A DNA stretch of 64,000 nt. It comes from Apus apus. Lineage: Eukaryota; Chordata; Aves; Apodiformes; Apodidae. Below the pieces are notes generated by a model that saw only the letters and a program-made list of their open reading frames with translations, was not told the DNA's origin and made no database searches. Location of the stretch: NCBI RefSeq assembly GCF_020740795.1, contig NC_067299.1, positions 11,853,333 through 11,917,332 of the forward strand, written 5' to 3'. Numbering within the stretch: position 1 is the stretch's first letter; the number at the start of each line of letters is the position of its first letter. Below are positions 1 to 17,905 of this stretch, piece by piece. The translations under genes and the position numbers were made by a program.

Positions 1-79
1 CCCTCGCTGAACACATCATCCCACTGGAGTTTGGTGATGATGTGGGATCACCCCACACTGCCTCACTCTCTCTCCTCAG

Positions 80-2667
80 GTGCTAGGGTTGCAGGGGTGC
101 CTGGTGCGGTGCCCGGTGTGGTGCCCGGCGTTGCCGGAGTTCCAGGAGTGCCAGGAGTGACACCTGGTGTTGGTGTTGTGCCTGGGGTGGTGCCAGGTGT
201 GGGGATACCTGGAGCAGGTATGTATTTTGTCACACTGTGGCTGGGGACTCACCTGGGGACAGTGGTGACTGGGGATGCTAAAAACCATGCAGCCACGTGA
301 AGGGGTGGCAGGAGGGGATGCAGGTGGGAGGGGTGACTTTGGCACACGGGAGGGATGCAGCAGTGACTGTCCTGACAGTGGTGCCCTCATTCACTTTGCA
401 GGCATCCCCCAAGTAGGTGTGCAGCCTGGTGCTAAACCTCCCAAATTCGGTATGTATCTCTGCTGCCCTGCCTGTGGTCCACCTCGGACCTCCCTGGGCA
501 CCCTCCTCATCTGGCCATTGGAATGCTGGCCTTGCTTCATGTCCCTGTGTGCTCCCTGGTGCCCTGGTGGAGGGTGGCCAAGGTGTGGGAGGTGGTGTGC
601 TGTCATGCGTAGGTGCAAAGTCCCACCTGTGCCCCCTCCCCTGGACTTGTGGGGGACATTTTTCTCCTGCTCTGCATTGCTTGCTGCAATGTGTCATGCA
701 GGTAATGAGCCCCCTCTGGGTCTTTGTGCTCTGGGTGCTGTGACATGGGTGCCAGGGGCACCTAGGATGGGTGTCAGGGCCACCCACAGTGGGTCAAGCA
801 TTGACTGGGAGTGCCCTGAGCTGTGGGTACCAGGCTGGGGGGGACAGGGGTTAACAGTCTCTCTCTATCAGGTGTTCCCGGGGCTGGAGTCCCAGGGGTT
901 GGCGGCATCCCAGGTAGGTGCTGGCAGGAGCTGAGCCCAGGCAGCGGGGATGTGTAGGCAAAGGGATGGTCCCCAGAGGGATGCTGGCAGAGGGACACTC
1001 CCCCAGGGCACAGCGGAATTGGGGCTACCTGAGAAAGGGCAGGGACACATGGGGCTGGGTGAAGAGAGGATCAGATGCTGCCCTATTGCCCCTCCCTTCT
1101 GGCATTCACCTGGGGTCCCCATCACAGGTGGCCTTGGAGTCGGTGGTCTCGGAGTTGGTGGCCTTGGAGCTGGTGGGCTCGGTGCTGGTGAGTTATGCTG
1201 GCCCCTGGTATTGGGGCTGCTCAGGGCTGGGGCACAAGGAGCCAAGGAGCAGCATGTGCTGCAGAGCGCCAGAAAGGAAGGCCACCTGCATGGGGTGCAG
1301 GGAAAGCAGGGTCCCTTTTGTGCCCTCTGGACCCATTGGTGTGGTCCCACCCCACACTGTCACCTGTGGCACATCTTGTGTCTACCAACTGCCCTGCTTC
1401 CTGGGGTGTGATCAGAAAGGAACGTCATTGGCAAGCAGGTACTGAGAGTCATAGCACCAGCATTGCCTGTGCCATGGGGACAGAGGACAGTACTTTACCA
1501 TGTCCTCAAGATGTGGAGATACAGGTCCCTGCCTGGGGACCCTCTGGTTTCACAGCAGGGTCCAGCTGCAACCCCAGGTGCCATGAGCCCTGGTGGGGGC
1601 TGCATTGATGCCCCTCTCTGACATAGGGATCTTGTATCCAGGAGCTGCTGGAAAACCTCCCAAGCCAGGTAAGGAAAACAGGGGCTGCTCCAGCCAAGGG
1701 GCTGGAAGGGTGATCCCATCTCTGTCCCCACACTCCCCACCCTCACCAGGGCTCTCCCATCCTGCAGGTTTTGGTGTTGGGGGGCTGCAGCCAGGTGAGT
1801 GCTGCACTTTGGGGCTGGGTTGGGAGTGTGTTCTCTACCAGGCCATGCTTGTCCCCTCTTGCTGTCCCCTCTTGCTGTCTCCACCTGCTGTTGTTCCCTG
1901 CTGGGTATGCCACTGCCTGGGAGAGCACACTGAAGCCAGGCGAGTGCCCCAGTGGGGACAGGGGCTCTTGCAGCAGCTTTGTCCCTGCAGTGAACCAGTG
2001 AACCTGCAGCCAGGCATGGTTGGGGTGGCACTCTTGTCACCGGCTGTTTTTTCCCTAGGGGCTGGAGTTCCTGGCTTTGGCATATCACCAATATTTCCAG
2101 GTACCATCCCCAGCTCAGCTCCTTGACACCCATCCAGGGCACACCTCGGTGCCTTGCTGGCTCGTGGGGACATGCAAAGCCCACAGAGCACGGGGACACG
2201 GTCAAGGTCTGGGGGGGGTAACAAGGGCAGCTGGGCTGAGCCAGCGGGTGCAGGGCAGAGCAGGATGGGTGCTGAGGGCCTGTTTCCAGGTGGGGTTGCC
2301 AGTCAGCTGGGATTCGGCAGTGAGTGCCCAGCCCCCCAGGCGGGGTGGTTTTGGGGTGGGGAGTGCATATCTTTCCCACACCCAGCAGCCAAGTAGGGTG
2401 GGGGTCCCACTCATCCCGCTCTGCCTGCCCCTACAGGGAAGCCCCCCAAGACCTTCGGAGGAGCCCTCGGTGCTCTGGGCTTCAGAGGTGAGCGCTGTGG
2501 TAGGGTGACCCCCGCCCCTAGGGCCGTGGCCGGCATCCCCTGCCCTTGCCCCAGGCTCTCGGCAGGGCTCCGGCAGTGCAGCCGGGGCTCAGCCCGTGCG
2601 TTCCCCCCGCCCCGCAGGCGGCGTGGGCTGCGCGCAAGGGAAGTACTGCGGGAGGAAGCGGAAGTAA
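80..2667 (+). CDS. ELN: Elastin (tropoelastin), 3'-terminal ten exons; gene continues upstream of the window
   Basis: Tropoelastin is the secreted, lysine-crosslinked monomer of elastic fibres. Exons read by eye: 80-217, 402-449, 872-913, 1128-1187, 1627-1668, 1768-1794, 2059-2100, 2290-2319, 2437-2487 and 2617-2667. Each has AG/GT borders and a length divisible by three, and almost all junctions split a glycine codon after its first base, as in known elastin genes. The products alternate hydrophobic VPGV, GVGGLG and GVPG repeats with proline-type crosslinking segments (AKPPK at 402-449, GKPPK at 1627-1668, KPPK at 2437-2487). The segment at 2059-2100 reads GFGISPIFPG, close to the conserved vertebrate elastin C-terminal region. 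The last exon encodes two cysteines six residues apart followed by a basic GRKRK end, the elastin hallmark. The 2290-2319 exon ends in A, so its junction gives Arg where I would expect Gly. No alanine-rich crosslinking exon lies in this part. Identity is very secure; a missed small exon is possible. Confidence 0.93.
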
Positions 2668-3260
2668 CCGCCCTTCGTCACTGATGACCTCATGAACTTT
2701 GGTGCTACTGCATGGTCCGGAATGTGCATCCCAAGCAAAGCTGAGACAAACCCCGGTTCCCAAAGCCCCGGACCCCACCCCCGTGCTGGGGCCATCCCCG
2801 GTCCCACGTTCCCGGGAAGGACCCCCCAGCTCCGGCAGCGGTCGTCACCCCCAGCCCCTCCGGCCCGGCAGGGAGCGCGGAATAAACTGCGGGGAGCAGC
2901 CGTCCCCCTTGGTGCTATTGCTCCCTGCGGGATTTAGGGGGGGGTCTTGGGGTGTCATCCCCCCCCGCCCTCAGCCCCAGAACTGACCCCGCGGGGGCTC
3001 GGGGCAGGATGAGGGGCATCCCACATCGGAGGGAAGGAAGGGTGTCCCGGCGGGGGGGAGCTGGGCGGGGGAAGAGGGGCGGCGTGTCCCGGTCGCCCTG
3101 GGCCCCCTCCACCCCAGCCCCCGTGCTCTCCCCAGTCCGGGGCGGCCGCGGGTGGGAGCGGCTCGCTCCCTTCATTTTACTCACTTTGCTATAACTGATG
3201 GGACACCCCATACAGAGGGACTTGCTTCCGACAGACTAATAAAGGACAAGTTTTTAAAGG
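2668..3260 (+). promoter_or_regulatory. ELN: ELN 3' UTR with two polyadenylation signals
   Basis: After the stop codon, AATAAA occurs at 2881-2886 and again at 3238-3243. Both are in the right place to end the ELN transcript, giving 3' UTRs of roughly 0.23 and 0.6 kb. The region between is GC-rich and has no reading frame I recognise. Which site is used cannot be told from sequence alone. Confidence 0.6.
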
Positions 3261-3329
3261 ACTCTGGCTCCATTCCTGCCGCTATCCCCCTTCCTCGGGT
3301 GGGGGTGACAGGTGGCACTGCCCAGTTGT

Positions 3330-3790
3330 TTTATGCCCATGGCTCTGTCCAAGCCTGGGGACATGCTGTGTCCTTGGTCCAGGGACGCACCATTTGCCCA
3401 CTACACGGTCACAGCCCTGGGACATGGGGTGGATGAAGGGACAGCCTGGGGACCTAGGGGAATGACCATGCCCTGTCCCACAGGGACAGCCTCAGGAATG
3501 AGTGGGACATTTATCTTCTGTCCTGTGGTGACAGAGGAGGGGATGGCCAGGTTGTCCATGCCCTGTCCGACAGTAACTGCACAGGAGCCCAGGGAGAGCT
3601 CTGTGCCCTGTCCCATGGTGACAGTCTGGGGAAAGAGGGGGCCATCCATATCCTGTCCCACGGTGATGGCCTGCGGATGCAGGGAGATGCCCACATTCCG
3701 CCCATGGTAGGGGCCTTGGTGACAGCCCAGGCACGAGAGCTACATCCACGTGCTACCTCCGCGTCCCATGGTGACAACTTGTGGTGGTTG
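3330..3790. repeat. Degenerate minisatellite (about 60 bp unit) between ELN and LIMK1
   Basis: The phrase CCCTGTCCCACGGTGACAG, with variants, recurs about every 60 bases (for example near 3470, 3560, 3605, 3655 and 3770), separated by GGGGACA-like words. Copies differ by several substitutions, so this is an old or fast-diverging tandem array. It fills most of the roughly 0.8 kb spacer between the ELN polyadenylation site and the LIMK1 start. Open frames across it on both strands are repeat-derived. Confidence 0.7.
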
Positions 3791-4067
3791 CTGGGGGCAC
3801 CCATTCCCCTGCCCGCGGTGACAGCCCTCGTCCCCCCTGACTCCTCATCACCCCGGCCCAGCCCTCATTCCCCGCCTCCTGGCCACGCCCCCCCGCCCCC
3901 GGTCCCCGCGGCCGCGCCGGCGCCGTGCGGGGCCCGAGCGTCCCCGCCCGCCGGAGCCGCAGCGGCACAGCCGGGCAGGGCCGGGCCGGTACCGGGTCGA
4001 GAGCCAGGGCCAGGGCCGGGGCCGGGGCGAGGAAGGGGCCTGGCGCGGCGCCGGGCAGCGCGGCTGC

Positions 4068-11297
<7,230 letters not shown>

Positions 11298-12375
11298 AGT
11301 CTCCCCACCCACACCACCTCTGAAGCTGCAGGAGAAGGACCTGCGCCTGCTGCCAGGATCTTCTCTGGCTGCCACCACCCCCGGGGCTGGATCCCTGGGG
11401 CTCCGCGGATGAGTCCCCGTGCCCCGTCCCCCTCTGCACGGGCTGCCCATGCCCCCCACTCCCAATCGTGCCCACATCCTCATGGGAGCTGGTTCTCCCC
11501 AGGGCTGCACAGCCGCTGTGCATCCCCAAGACACCGTGGCTGTTAACCCCAGGACAAGCCTGCCTGGCCACACCGTGGGGACCATCCCCATGTCCTCATC
11601 CCCTCCTGCTGGTTTGCTTTGCCTTTGCACGCTCGGGTTGCCTGGCTGCTGCAACCCCCCCAGCCCCGGGGACTTCCCCGGACAGAGCCGCAGCCTCGTG
11701 GTGGTGCCTTGGCTCCATGAACTTGCACTGCAACACAGGAGGGATCCCCATGTTCCTCTGGTGGGGGAGGACAAGGCTCCTGGCCCCTGGGGGAGCGTGG
11801 GTTCCCAGACAGCCCCTGTAGCAATGTCCTCACCCTCAGCCAGTCCCTCATGCTGCTCTTGCTGGCACCCTGGGCTTGGGAGGCTGCCAGCATGCCCACT
11901 AAGTGAAGGGTTCCTCTCCAGGGGGCAGACATCCCTGTGGTGTGGGGACAGACACACAGAGGTCCTTGTTGCCCTCCATGTCCCTGCTGACTGTGCTAAT
12001 CCGTGACTGCGCATCCCTGGGGATGGTGCCAAGTGACCTGGAGGGATGCAGGGATGCAGCTCATCTCCGTCCCATCACCCTGGGGGTGGTTGCAGGGGTG
12101 TTGTGCCACACGGTGCTTTTCATGCTCTTTATTCAGGTTCATTTTTCTGTAAGATATTTAAAGAGAAGAGTTTGTATTATTTTTTCATATGATGTAGCGT
12201 TTGCCATTTTTCACTGCCTTGGTTCTGCTTTCCCAAAGGGATGAAACTGTGAAGCCTTTCCACGCACTTTTTGCCCGGGAAGTCCAAGGTGACGTCCTGT
12301 CCGGAGGCAGGAAGGGAACTCAAACTGTGATGTACCCCGAGCCGTGAGTCAATAAATCCTTCCCTGCTCGCTGCC
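11298..12375 (+). promoter_or_regulatory. LIMK1: LIMK1 3' UTR ending at a polyadenylation signal
   Basis: About 1.05 kb follows the LIMK1 stop codon before AATAAA at 12351-12356. An AT-rich stretch near 12115-12215, unlike the surrounding GC-rich DNA, lies within it. Open frames here on either strand do not resemble known proteins and are read as chance frames. Confidence 0.65.
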
Positions 12376-14028
12376 CAGCCTGCTTGGGAATCGCTCGCCT
12401 CCCCTGGGGTGGCTGGGAGCTCTTGGGGAGACTGAGGCAGGAGAGGGTTGGACACTCCACTCAGGGTGGTGCAGCTGCACCGCACTTGGTGGTGTCTCCC
12501 TGGCTGGTGGGATCTCTGTGGTGGCAGCACTGTTGTCCCCCTTCATGCTGTTACCACCTAACCGTGAGTGCCCCCCAGCCCTGGGACTGATGCTTTCCCT
12601 GCCTGTGCTGCTGGGCTGGGCCCCCAGGACCCTTATCATGTCATCCCATGCAATGGCAGAGCCCAGGGTGGTGACAGGCAGGTCAGAGCTGCATGACCAT
12701 GGGCATCATGCAGCAGCTTTGCCTTCAATGTAATACAAGCCCCAGGGGACAGTGAGGTGGCCCATGGCCATTCCTTGCAGTCCTTCAATCCTTATCACCT
12801 TCCTAAACCAAATTAAGGTCCCCAGGGTGGGAGATCTCTTTCATCAGAGGGGTTCAAGCTTTGGCTAGAGAAAACCTGGACCCCAAGGAGCTTATGGGGT
12901 GACAGGGAAGGGACTGGGGGATGTCCCTGAGGATCTGCCCAGCGGGGGCTGCAGCTTGGTGAGGAGGCAAGGGAACAGCCCAGCCTGATGGGGTCCTGGG
13001 ATCCAGGCTGGGACTCTGCCACATCAGAAAAACCTCATGGTTTAGTGCTCTGAGGATGCTTGGCCTCAGCGCACAGGGCCTGGAGGTGTTGGGGAGGTGA
13101 TAGTGGCTCAGTCCCCCTTCAGGCAGGCTCCTTCATCTGACTGCCTGTCCCATGTCACCCTGGTGAACAGATATGAGCAAACACCCTGCCAGCATCATGG
13201 TACCATCATGGTGCCCTTGGTGACATCGCCCTGCGATGGTTCTTTGCTCCAGGAGCAGGACACCAGTACTCCCCAGGAACACCAGGGCGGCAGGGAATTG
13301 TTGTGGCCATCACGACTGGGACACAGAGTGGTCCCCAGCTCCCTGCCGCCATGAGAGAGCAGGACTCTGGGAGACTGTCAGTCCAGCAGCGGGAACCTCT
13401 ATCCCTGTAGGACCCCTGACACCCCTGCATCCCCTTGCACAGCTGGATGCAGCTGTGGAGCGGGATGTGCCTGGTGCACCCAGTGCCATTGAGCCACTTG
13501 CTGGAGACCCTGCAAAGGTCCCTCAGCATTGGGCAGGGTCAGCACCAGCCAAGAGCTGGTCATGGGCCAACCACAGTGCTGAAGCAATGGCAGCTCAGTC
13601 ACCCCTGTGACCAGCAACTCATCCCAAAACAAGCCACCGGCCAGGAGCTCTACCCCTCACCAGGCAGGGAGGTGGCCCTGGCACGGCCCTGGCAGCCCCA
13701 CGCTGTCACCCACTCAAAGTCCCCCCCCAGGGGTGTGCAGCACCCTGTACTGAAATCCCACCACTGTGTGACTGTGCAGCAGCCCAGCCATGCCTGCTCC
13801 TGGTCTGCACAGCCCCCAGGCCATGTCTGTCCCCTGGCCTCTGCAGCCTCCCCAGCCCAGGCAGACACCGGCATGAGGGCCTCTGCTGTGCCCCCCAGCC
13901 ATCACCTGAGAGACAAGGGCACACAGACCAAGCTGCAGGCCACTGAGAGCTGCCCCATGTCCCCTTTTCCCTCAGGGACCCTCTTTGTCCCCATCTGAGA
14001 TGGTCCACAGGCGTCTGGAGCACAAGTC
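12376..14028. other. Intergenic spacer, nothing recognised
   Basis: No gene, RNA gene or mobile element is recognisable between the LIMK1 polyadenylation signal and the CR1 element. Short open frames exist on both strands but show no familiar motif, no splice context and no consistent frame. Confidence 0.5.
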
Positions 14029-14262
14029 GTGTTTGCCTCCATACCTCCTGTAAGAATGGGTGGAGAGATAAACAGGAAGAGTTTACTGATCAATGAATGG
14101 CTACGAGACTGGTGCCAAAGGCAGGGCTTTGGTTTTTTTGATCATGGGCTGCTCTACGAGACACCTGGCCTGATGGTGGCAGGTGGGATGCACCTGTCCC
14201 AGAGGGGGAAAAGGCTTTTGGGGCAGGACTTAGCAGGGCTCATTGAGAGAGCTTTAAACTAG
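14029..14262 (+). pseudogene. CR1 ORF1 C-terminal remnant
   Basis: A 77-codon frame ends at the TAG at 14260-14262. It contains DHGLLYETPGLMVAGGMHLS and a following GKRLLGQDLAGLIERALN stretch, the C-terminal part of the esterase-like domain seen in CR1 ORF1. The 5' part of ORF1 is missing, so the product could not be made in normal form. Confidence 0.7.
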
Positions 14263-14264
14263 AT

Positions 14265-17159
14265 GTGAAGGGGGAAGGGGAGAAAACTGGGTCTGTTAGG
14301 GACAAGCCCAAGAGAAACACACCAGGGCCTGAAGGGGGGTGGTCTAAGGAGGATTTGGTCCCACCAGTGTGCTCTACTTGCTTCCTGAAATGCCTGTACA
14401 CCAATGCATGCAGCATGGGGAATAAACAGGAAGAGTTAGAGGTCTGTGTGCGGTCTAAGGGTTATGATCTGGTAGCAATAACAGAGACATGGAGGGACAG
14501 CTCACATGACTGGAATGTGGCCATGGATGGCTCTGTGCTTTTTAGGAAAGATCAGTCGGTGAAGTGAGGTGGTGGAGTTGCTCTTTATGTGAGAGAGCAG
14601 CTAGAATGTGTCGAGTTTTGTGCAGGGGCTGATGAGGGGCAAGTTGAAAGTCTGTGGGTAAGAATTAAAGGGCAGGGTGGTATGGGTGATACAGTTGTGG
14701 GGGTCTACTACAGACCTCCTGACCAAGATGAGGAAGTTGATGAGGCTTTCTACAGGCAGCTGAAAGCAGCCTCACAACTACAGTCCCTAGTCCTTATGGG
14801 AGATTTTAACTACCCCGATATCTGCTGGAAGACTTACACAGCCAGCCTTTCACAGTCTAGGAGGTTCCTCCAGTGCATTGATGACAACTTCTTAATGCAA
14901 ATGGTGGACAAGCCGACTAGAAGAGGAGCGCTGCTGGATCTTGTGCTCACCAACAAGGAGGGCCTTGTTGAAGCAGTGGTGGTCAATGGCAGCCTTGGCT
15001 GCAGTGACCACGAGATGGCGGAGTTTAGGATCCTGTGTGGGAGGAACAGAATACCCACCAGGACCAGAACCCTGGACTTCCACAGAGCAAATTTCGGCCT
15101 CCTCAATCAATTGTTAAGGGAAGTCCCATGGGACAGAGTGCTAGAAGGTAAAGGGGCTCAAGATAGCTGGACAACATTCAAGGACCACTTCTTGCAAGCA
15201 CAGGATCAGTGTGTCCCAATGGGTAGAAAGTCTAGTAAGGGAGCTAGGATTTCAGCGTGGTTAAAAAAGGAACTGCTGGGCAAACTCAAATGGAAAAGGA
15301 AAATCTATAGATCATGGAAGGAGGGGCTGGTTACTTGGGAGGAATATAGGACTGTTGTCAGAGAATGTAGGGAGGCAACTAGGAAAGCTAAGGCCTCCTT
15401 GGAACTTAACCTTGCAAGTCGGGTTAAGGACAATAGAAAGGGCTTTTTCAAATACATAGCCACCAAAACTAACACCAGAGGCAATATAGGCCCACTGCTG
15501 AATGAGGTGGGTGCCCTGGTGACAGAGGATATAAAGAAGGCAGAGGTGCTGAATGCCTTCTTTGCCTCTGTCTTTACTCCTGCAGGCTTTCCCCATGAGC
15601 CCCAGTTTCATATAGCCCCAGTAGAAGTCAAGATAAAGGAGGAGTTTGCCCAGGTAGATGAGGATTGGGTTAGGGATCAGTTGCGTAATCTGGACATCCA
15701 TAAATCGATGGGTCCGGATGAAATGCATCCAAGGGTGCTGAGGGAGCTGGCGGAGGTCATTGCTAGTCCACTCTCCATCATCTTCGGTAAGTCATGGGTA
15801 ACTGGAGAGGTGCCTGAGGACTGGAGGATAGCAAATGTCACTCCAGTCTACAAGAAGGGCAAGAAGGAGGACCCGGGTAACTATAGACCGGTCAGCCTCA
15901 CCTCCATCCCTGGAAAGGTGATGGAACAACTTGTCCTTGGCACTACCTCTAGACATATCAAGGAGATGGGGGTCATCAAGAGCAGTTAACATGGTTTTAT
16001 CAAGGGTAAGTCATGTTTGACTAACCTCATAGCCTTCTATGAGGAAATTACTAGGTGGATAGATGATGGTAGAGCGGTGGATGTGCTCTATCTTGATTTC
16101 AGTAAAGCATTTGACACCGTCTCCCACAGCATCCTTGTAGATAAGTTGATCAAGTATGGGTTTGATGATCAGGCAGTGAGGTGGATCAAGAACTGGTTGA
16201 AAGGAAGAAGTCAGAGAGTTGTAGTCAATGGGGCAAAATCTAGTTGGAGGCCTGTGACTAGTGGAGTCCCTCAGGGGTCGGTACTGGGACCGGTGTTGTT
16301 CAACATCTTCATCAACGACCTGGATGAGGGTACAGAATGTACCCTCAGCAAGTTTGCTGATGACACCAAGCTGGGAGGAGTGGCTGACACACCAGAAGGC
16401 TGTGCTGCCATTCAGAGAGACTTAGACAGGCTGGAGACTTGGGCGGGGAAAAACCTGATGAAGTTTAACAAGGGCAAGTGTAGAGTTTTGCATTTGGGGA
16501 AGAAAAATGTCATGCACCAGTACAGGTTGGGGGCTGACCTGCTGGAGAGCAGTGTGGGTGAAAGGCATCTGGGGGTCCTGGTAGACAGGAGGATGACCAT
16601 GAGCCAGCAATGTGCCCTTGTGGCTAAGAAGGCCAATGGCATCCTGGGGTGTATTAGAAAGGGTGTGGTTAGTAGGTCAAGAGAGGTTCTCCTCCCCCTC
16701 TATTCTGCATTGGTGAGGCCGCATCTGGAGTGTTGTGTCCAGCTCTGGGCCCCTCAGTTCAAGAAGGACAGGGAAGTGCTTGAAAGAGTCCAGCGCAGAG
16801 CCACAAAGATGATTAAGGGAGTGGAACATCTCCCTGATGAGGAAAGGCTGAGGGAGCTGGGTCTCTTTAGTTTGGAGAAAAGGAGACTGAGGGGTGACCT
16901 CATCAATGTTTACAAATACGTAAAGGGTGAGTGTCAAGAAGATGGAGTTAAGCTTTTTTCGGTGATGACCAGTGATAGGACAAGGAGTAATGGATACAAA
17001 TTGGAGCATAGAAGGTTTAAGGTGAATATCAGAAAAATTTTTTTTACTGTGAGAGTGACAGAGCCCTGGGACAGGCTGCCCAGAGAGGTTGTGGAGTCTC
17101 CTTCTCTGAAGACATTCAAACCCGCCTGGACACGTTCCTGTGTGATGTGCTCTAGGTGA
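14265..17159 (+). pseudogene. CR1 ORF2 (endonuclease/reverse transcriptase), one frame with two in-frame stops
   Basis: One reading frame of 965 codons runs through the region and is interrupted only by TGA at 14565-14567 and TAA at 15987-15989. Visible domains are an APE-type endonuclease with LMGDFNYPDICW and GCSDHEMAEF, then a reverse transcriptase with GYRP-type [30 protein letters not shown] and the catalytic FADD box (codons at 16353-16364). The last ten or so codons diverge from the usual CR1 ending because one base appears to be missing after ACATTCAA near 17117. The number of lesions is low for a fossil element, suggesting a fairly recent insertion. It is very unlikely to be active. 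Confidence 0.88.
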
Positions 17160-17689
17160 CCCTGCTCTGGCAGGGGGGTTGGACTAGATGATCTTTTGAG
17201 GTCCCTTCCAACCCCTATGATTCTATGATTCTATGACATTCCTGGCAAGGCTCTCCCTGAGCTTGACCCTGGCTTGACATGATGGCCCTTGCTTTGAGTG
17301 AAGAGCCAGGTGTCCCCACCCAGCTAGAGGGCCAGCATCTGAGTGCCACTGAGGTGGTGGCAAAATACACTGGTGGCTCTGGCAAGGATGTGGCCGAGCT
17401 GGTGCTGCTCAGCAGAGCCTCCCCCACCATCCTCCTGCACAAGGCCTGACCAAGAGCTCCAGCCACAATGATGGGGAGAAGCCATCAGCCCCCAGCTGGT
17501 TTGTCACCTTCTTCATGGGTAAGTTTGGAGTGGGAGGGAGAATGCAGGTTCCCCCTGGCATCATAGAAGGGTGGTCACCAGTGCTGGGGGGACCCTCCCA
17601 GGGGACAACAGCTGCCTGTGGGCAGGGGGGGTGACAGGCAGTAGGGTCCTCATGAGGCTTGAGGAGATGTGCAAAGAGAGGAAGTGCTA

Positions 17690-17905
17690 GGGTCTAGTTG
17701 GGGCACCCAGGTCTGTAGGGGTGTCTGAGCTGGAGAGAAGGGTTGCTGAGGTCCCAACAGGGTGCCCAGCTCCATAGGGATGGGGGGAGCTGGAGGAGGT
17801 TTTCTGGGGTCCAGTGGGGCACCCAGCACCACAGGGACACAGGAAGCTGGAGGGGGGGGTCACTGGTGTCAAGACAGGGCATCCAGTTCCATAGGGATAT
17901 GGAGA
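17690..17905. repeat. Short tandem array (about 62 bp unit, 3-4 copies)
   Basis: Three to four copies of a unit containing GGGCACCCAGCTCCATAGGGA and GAGCTGGAGG occur at about 62-base spacing (near 17700, 17760, 17818 and 17880). The copies are imperfect. It lies in the spacer downstream of the long CR1. Confidence 0.6.

Larger units (their letters stand above)
14029..17236 (+). mobile_element. Long CR1 LINE (chicken repeat 1 family), sense, 5' truncated
   Basis: The element starts inside the end of ORF1, continues through an almost complete ORF2 (endonuclease plus reverse transcriptase) and ends with the typical CR1 3' segment, GGACTAGATGATCTTTTGAGG, followed by tandem ATTCTATG repeats to about 17236. 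CR1 elements move by target-primed reverse transcription and are usually cut to a few hundred bases; this copy keeps about 3.2 kb. It is the least decayed of the CR1 copies in the window. Confidence 0.93.
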
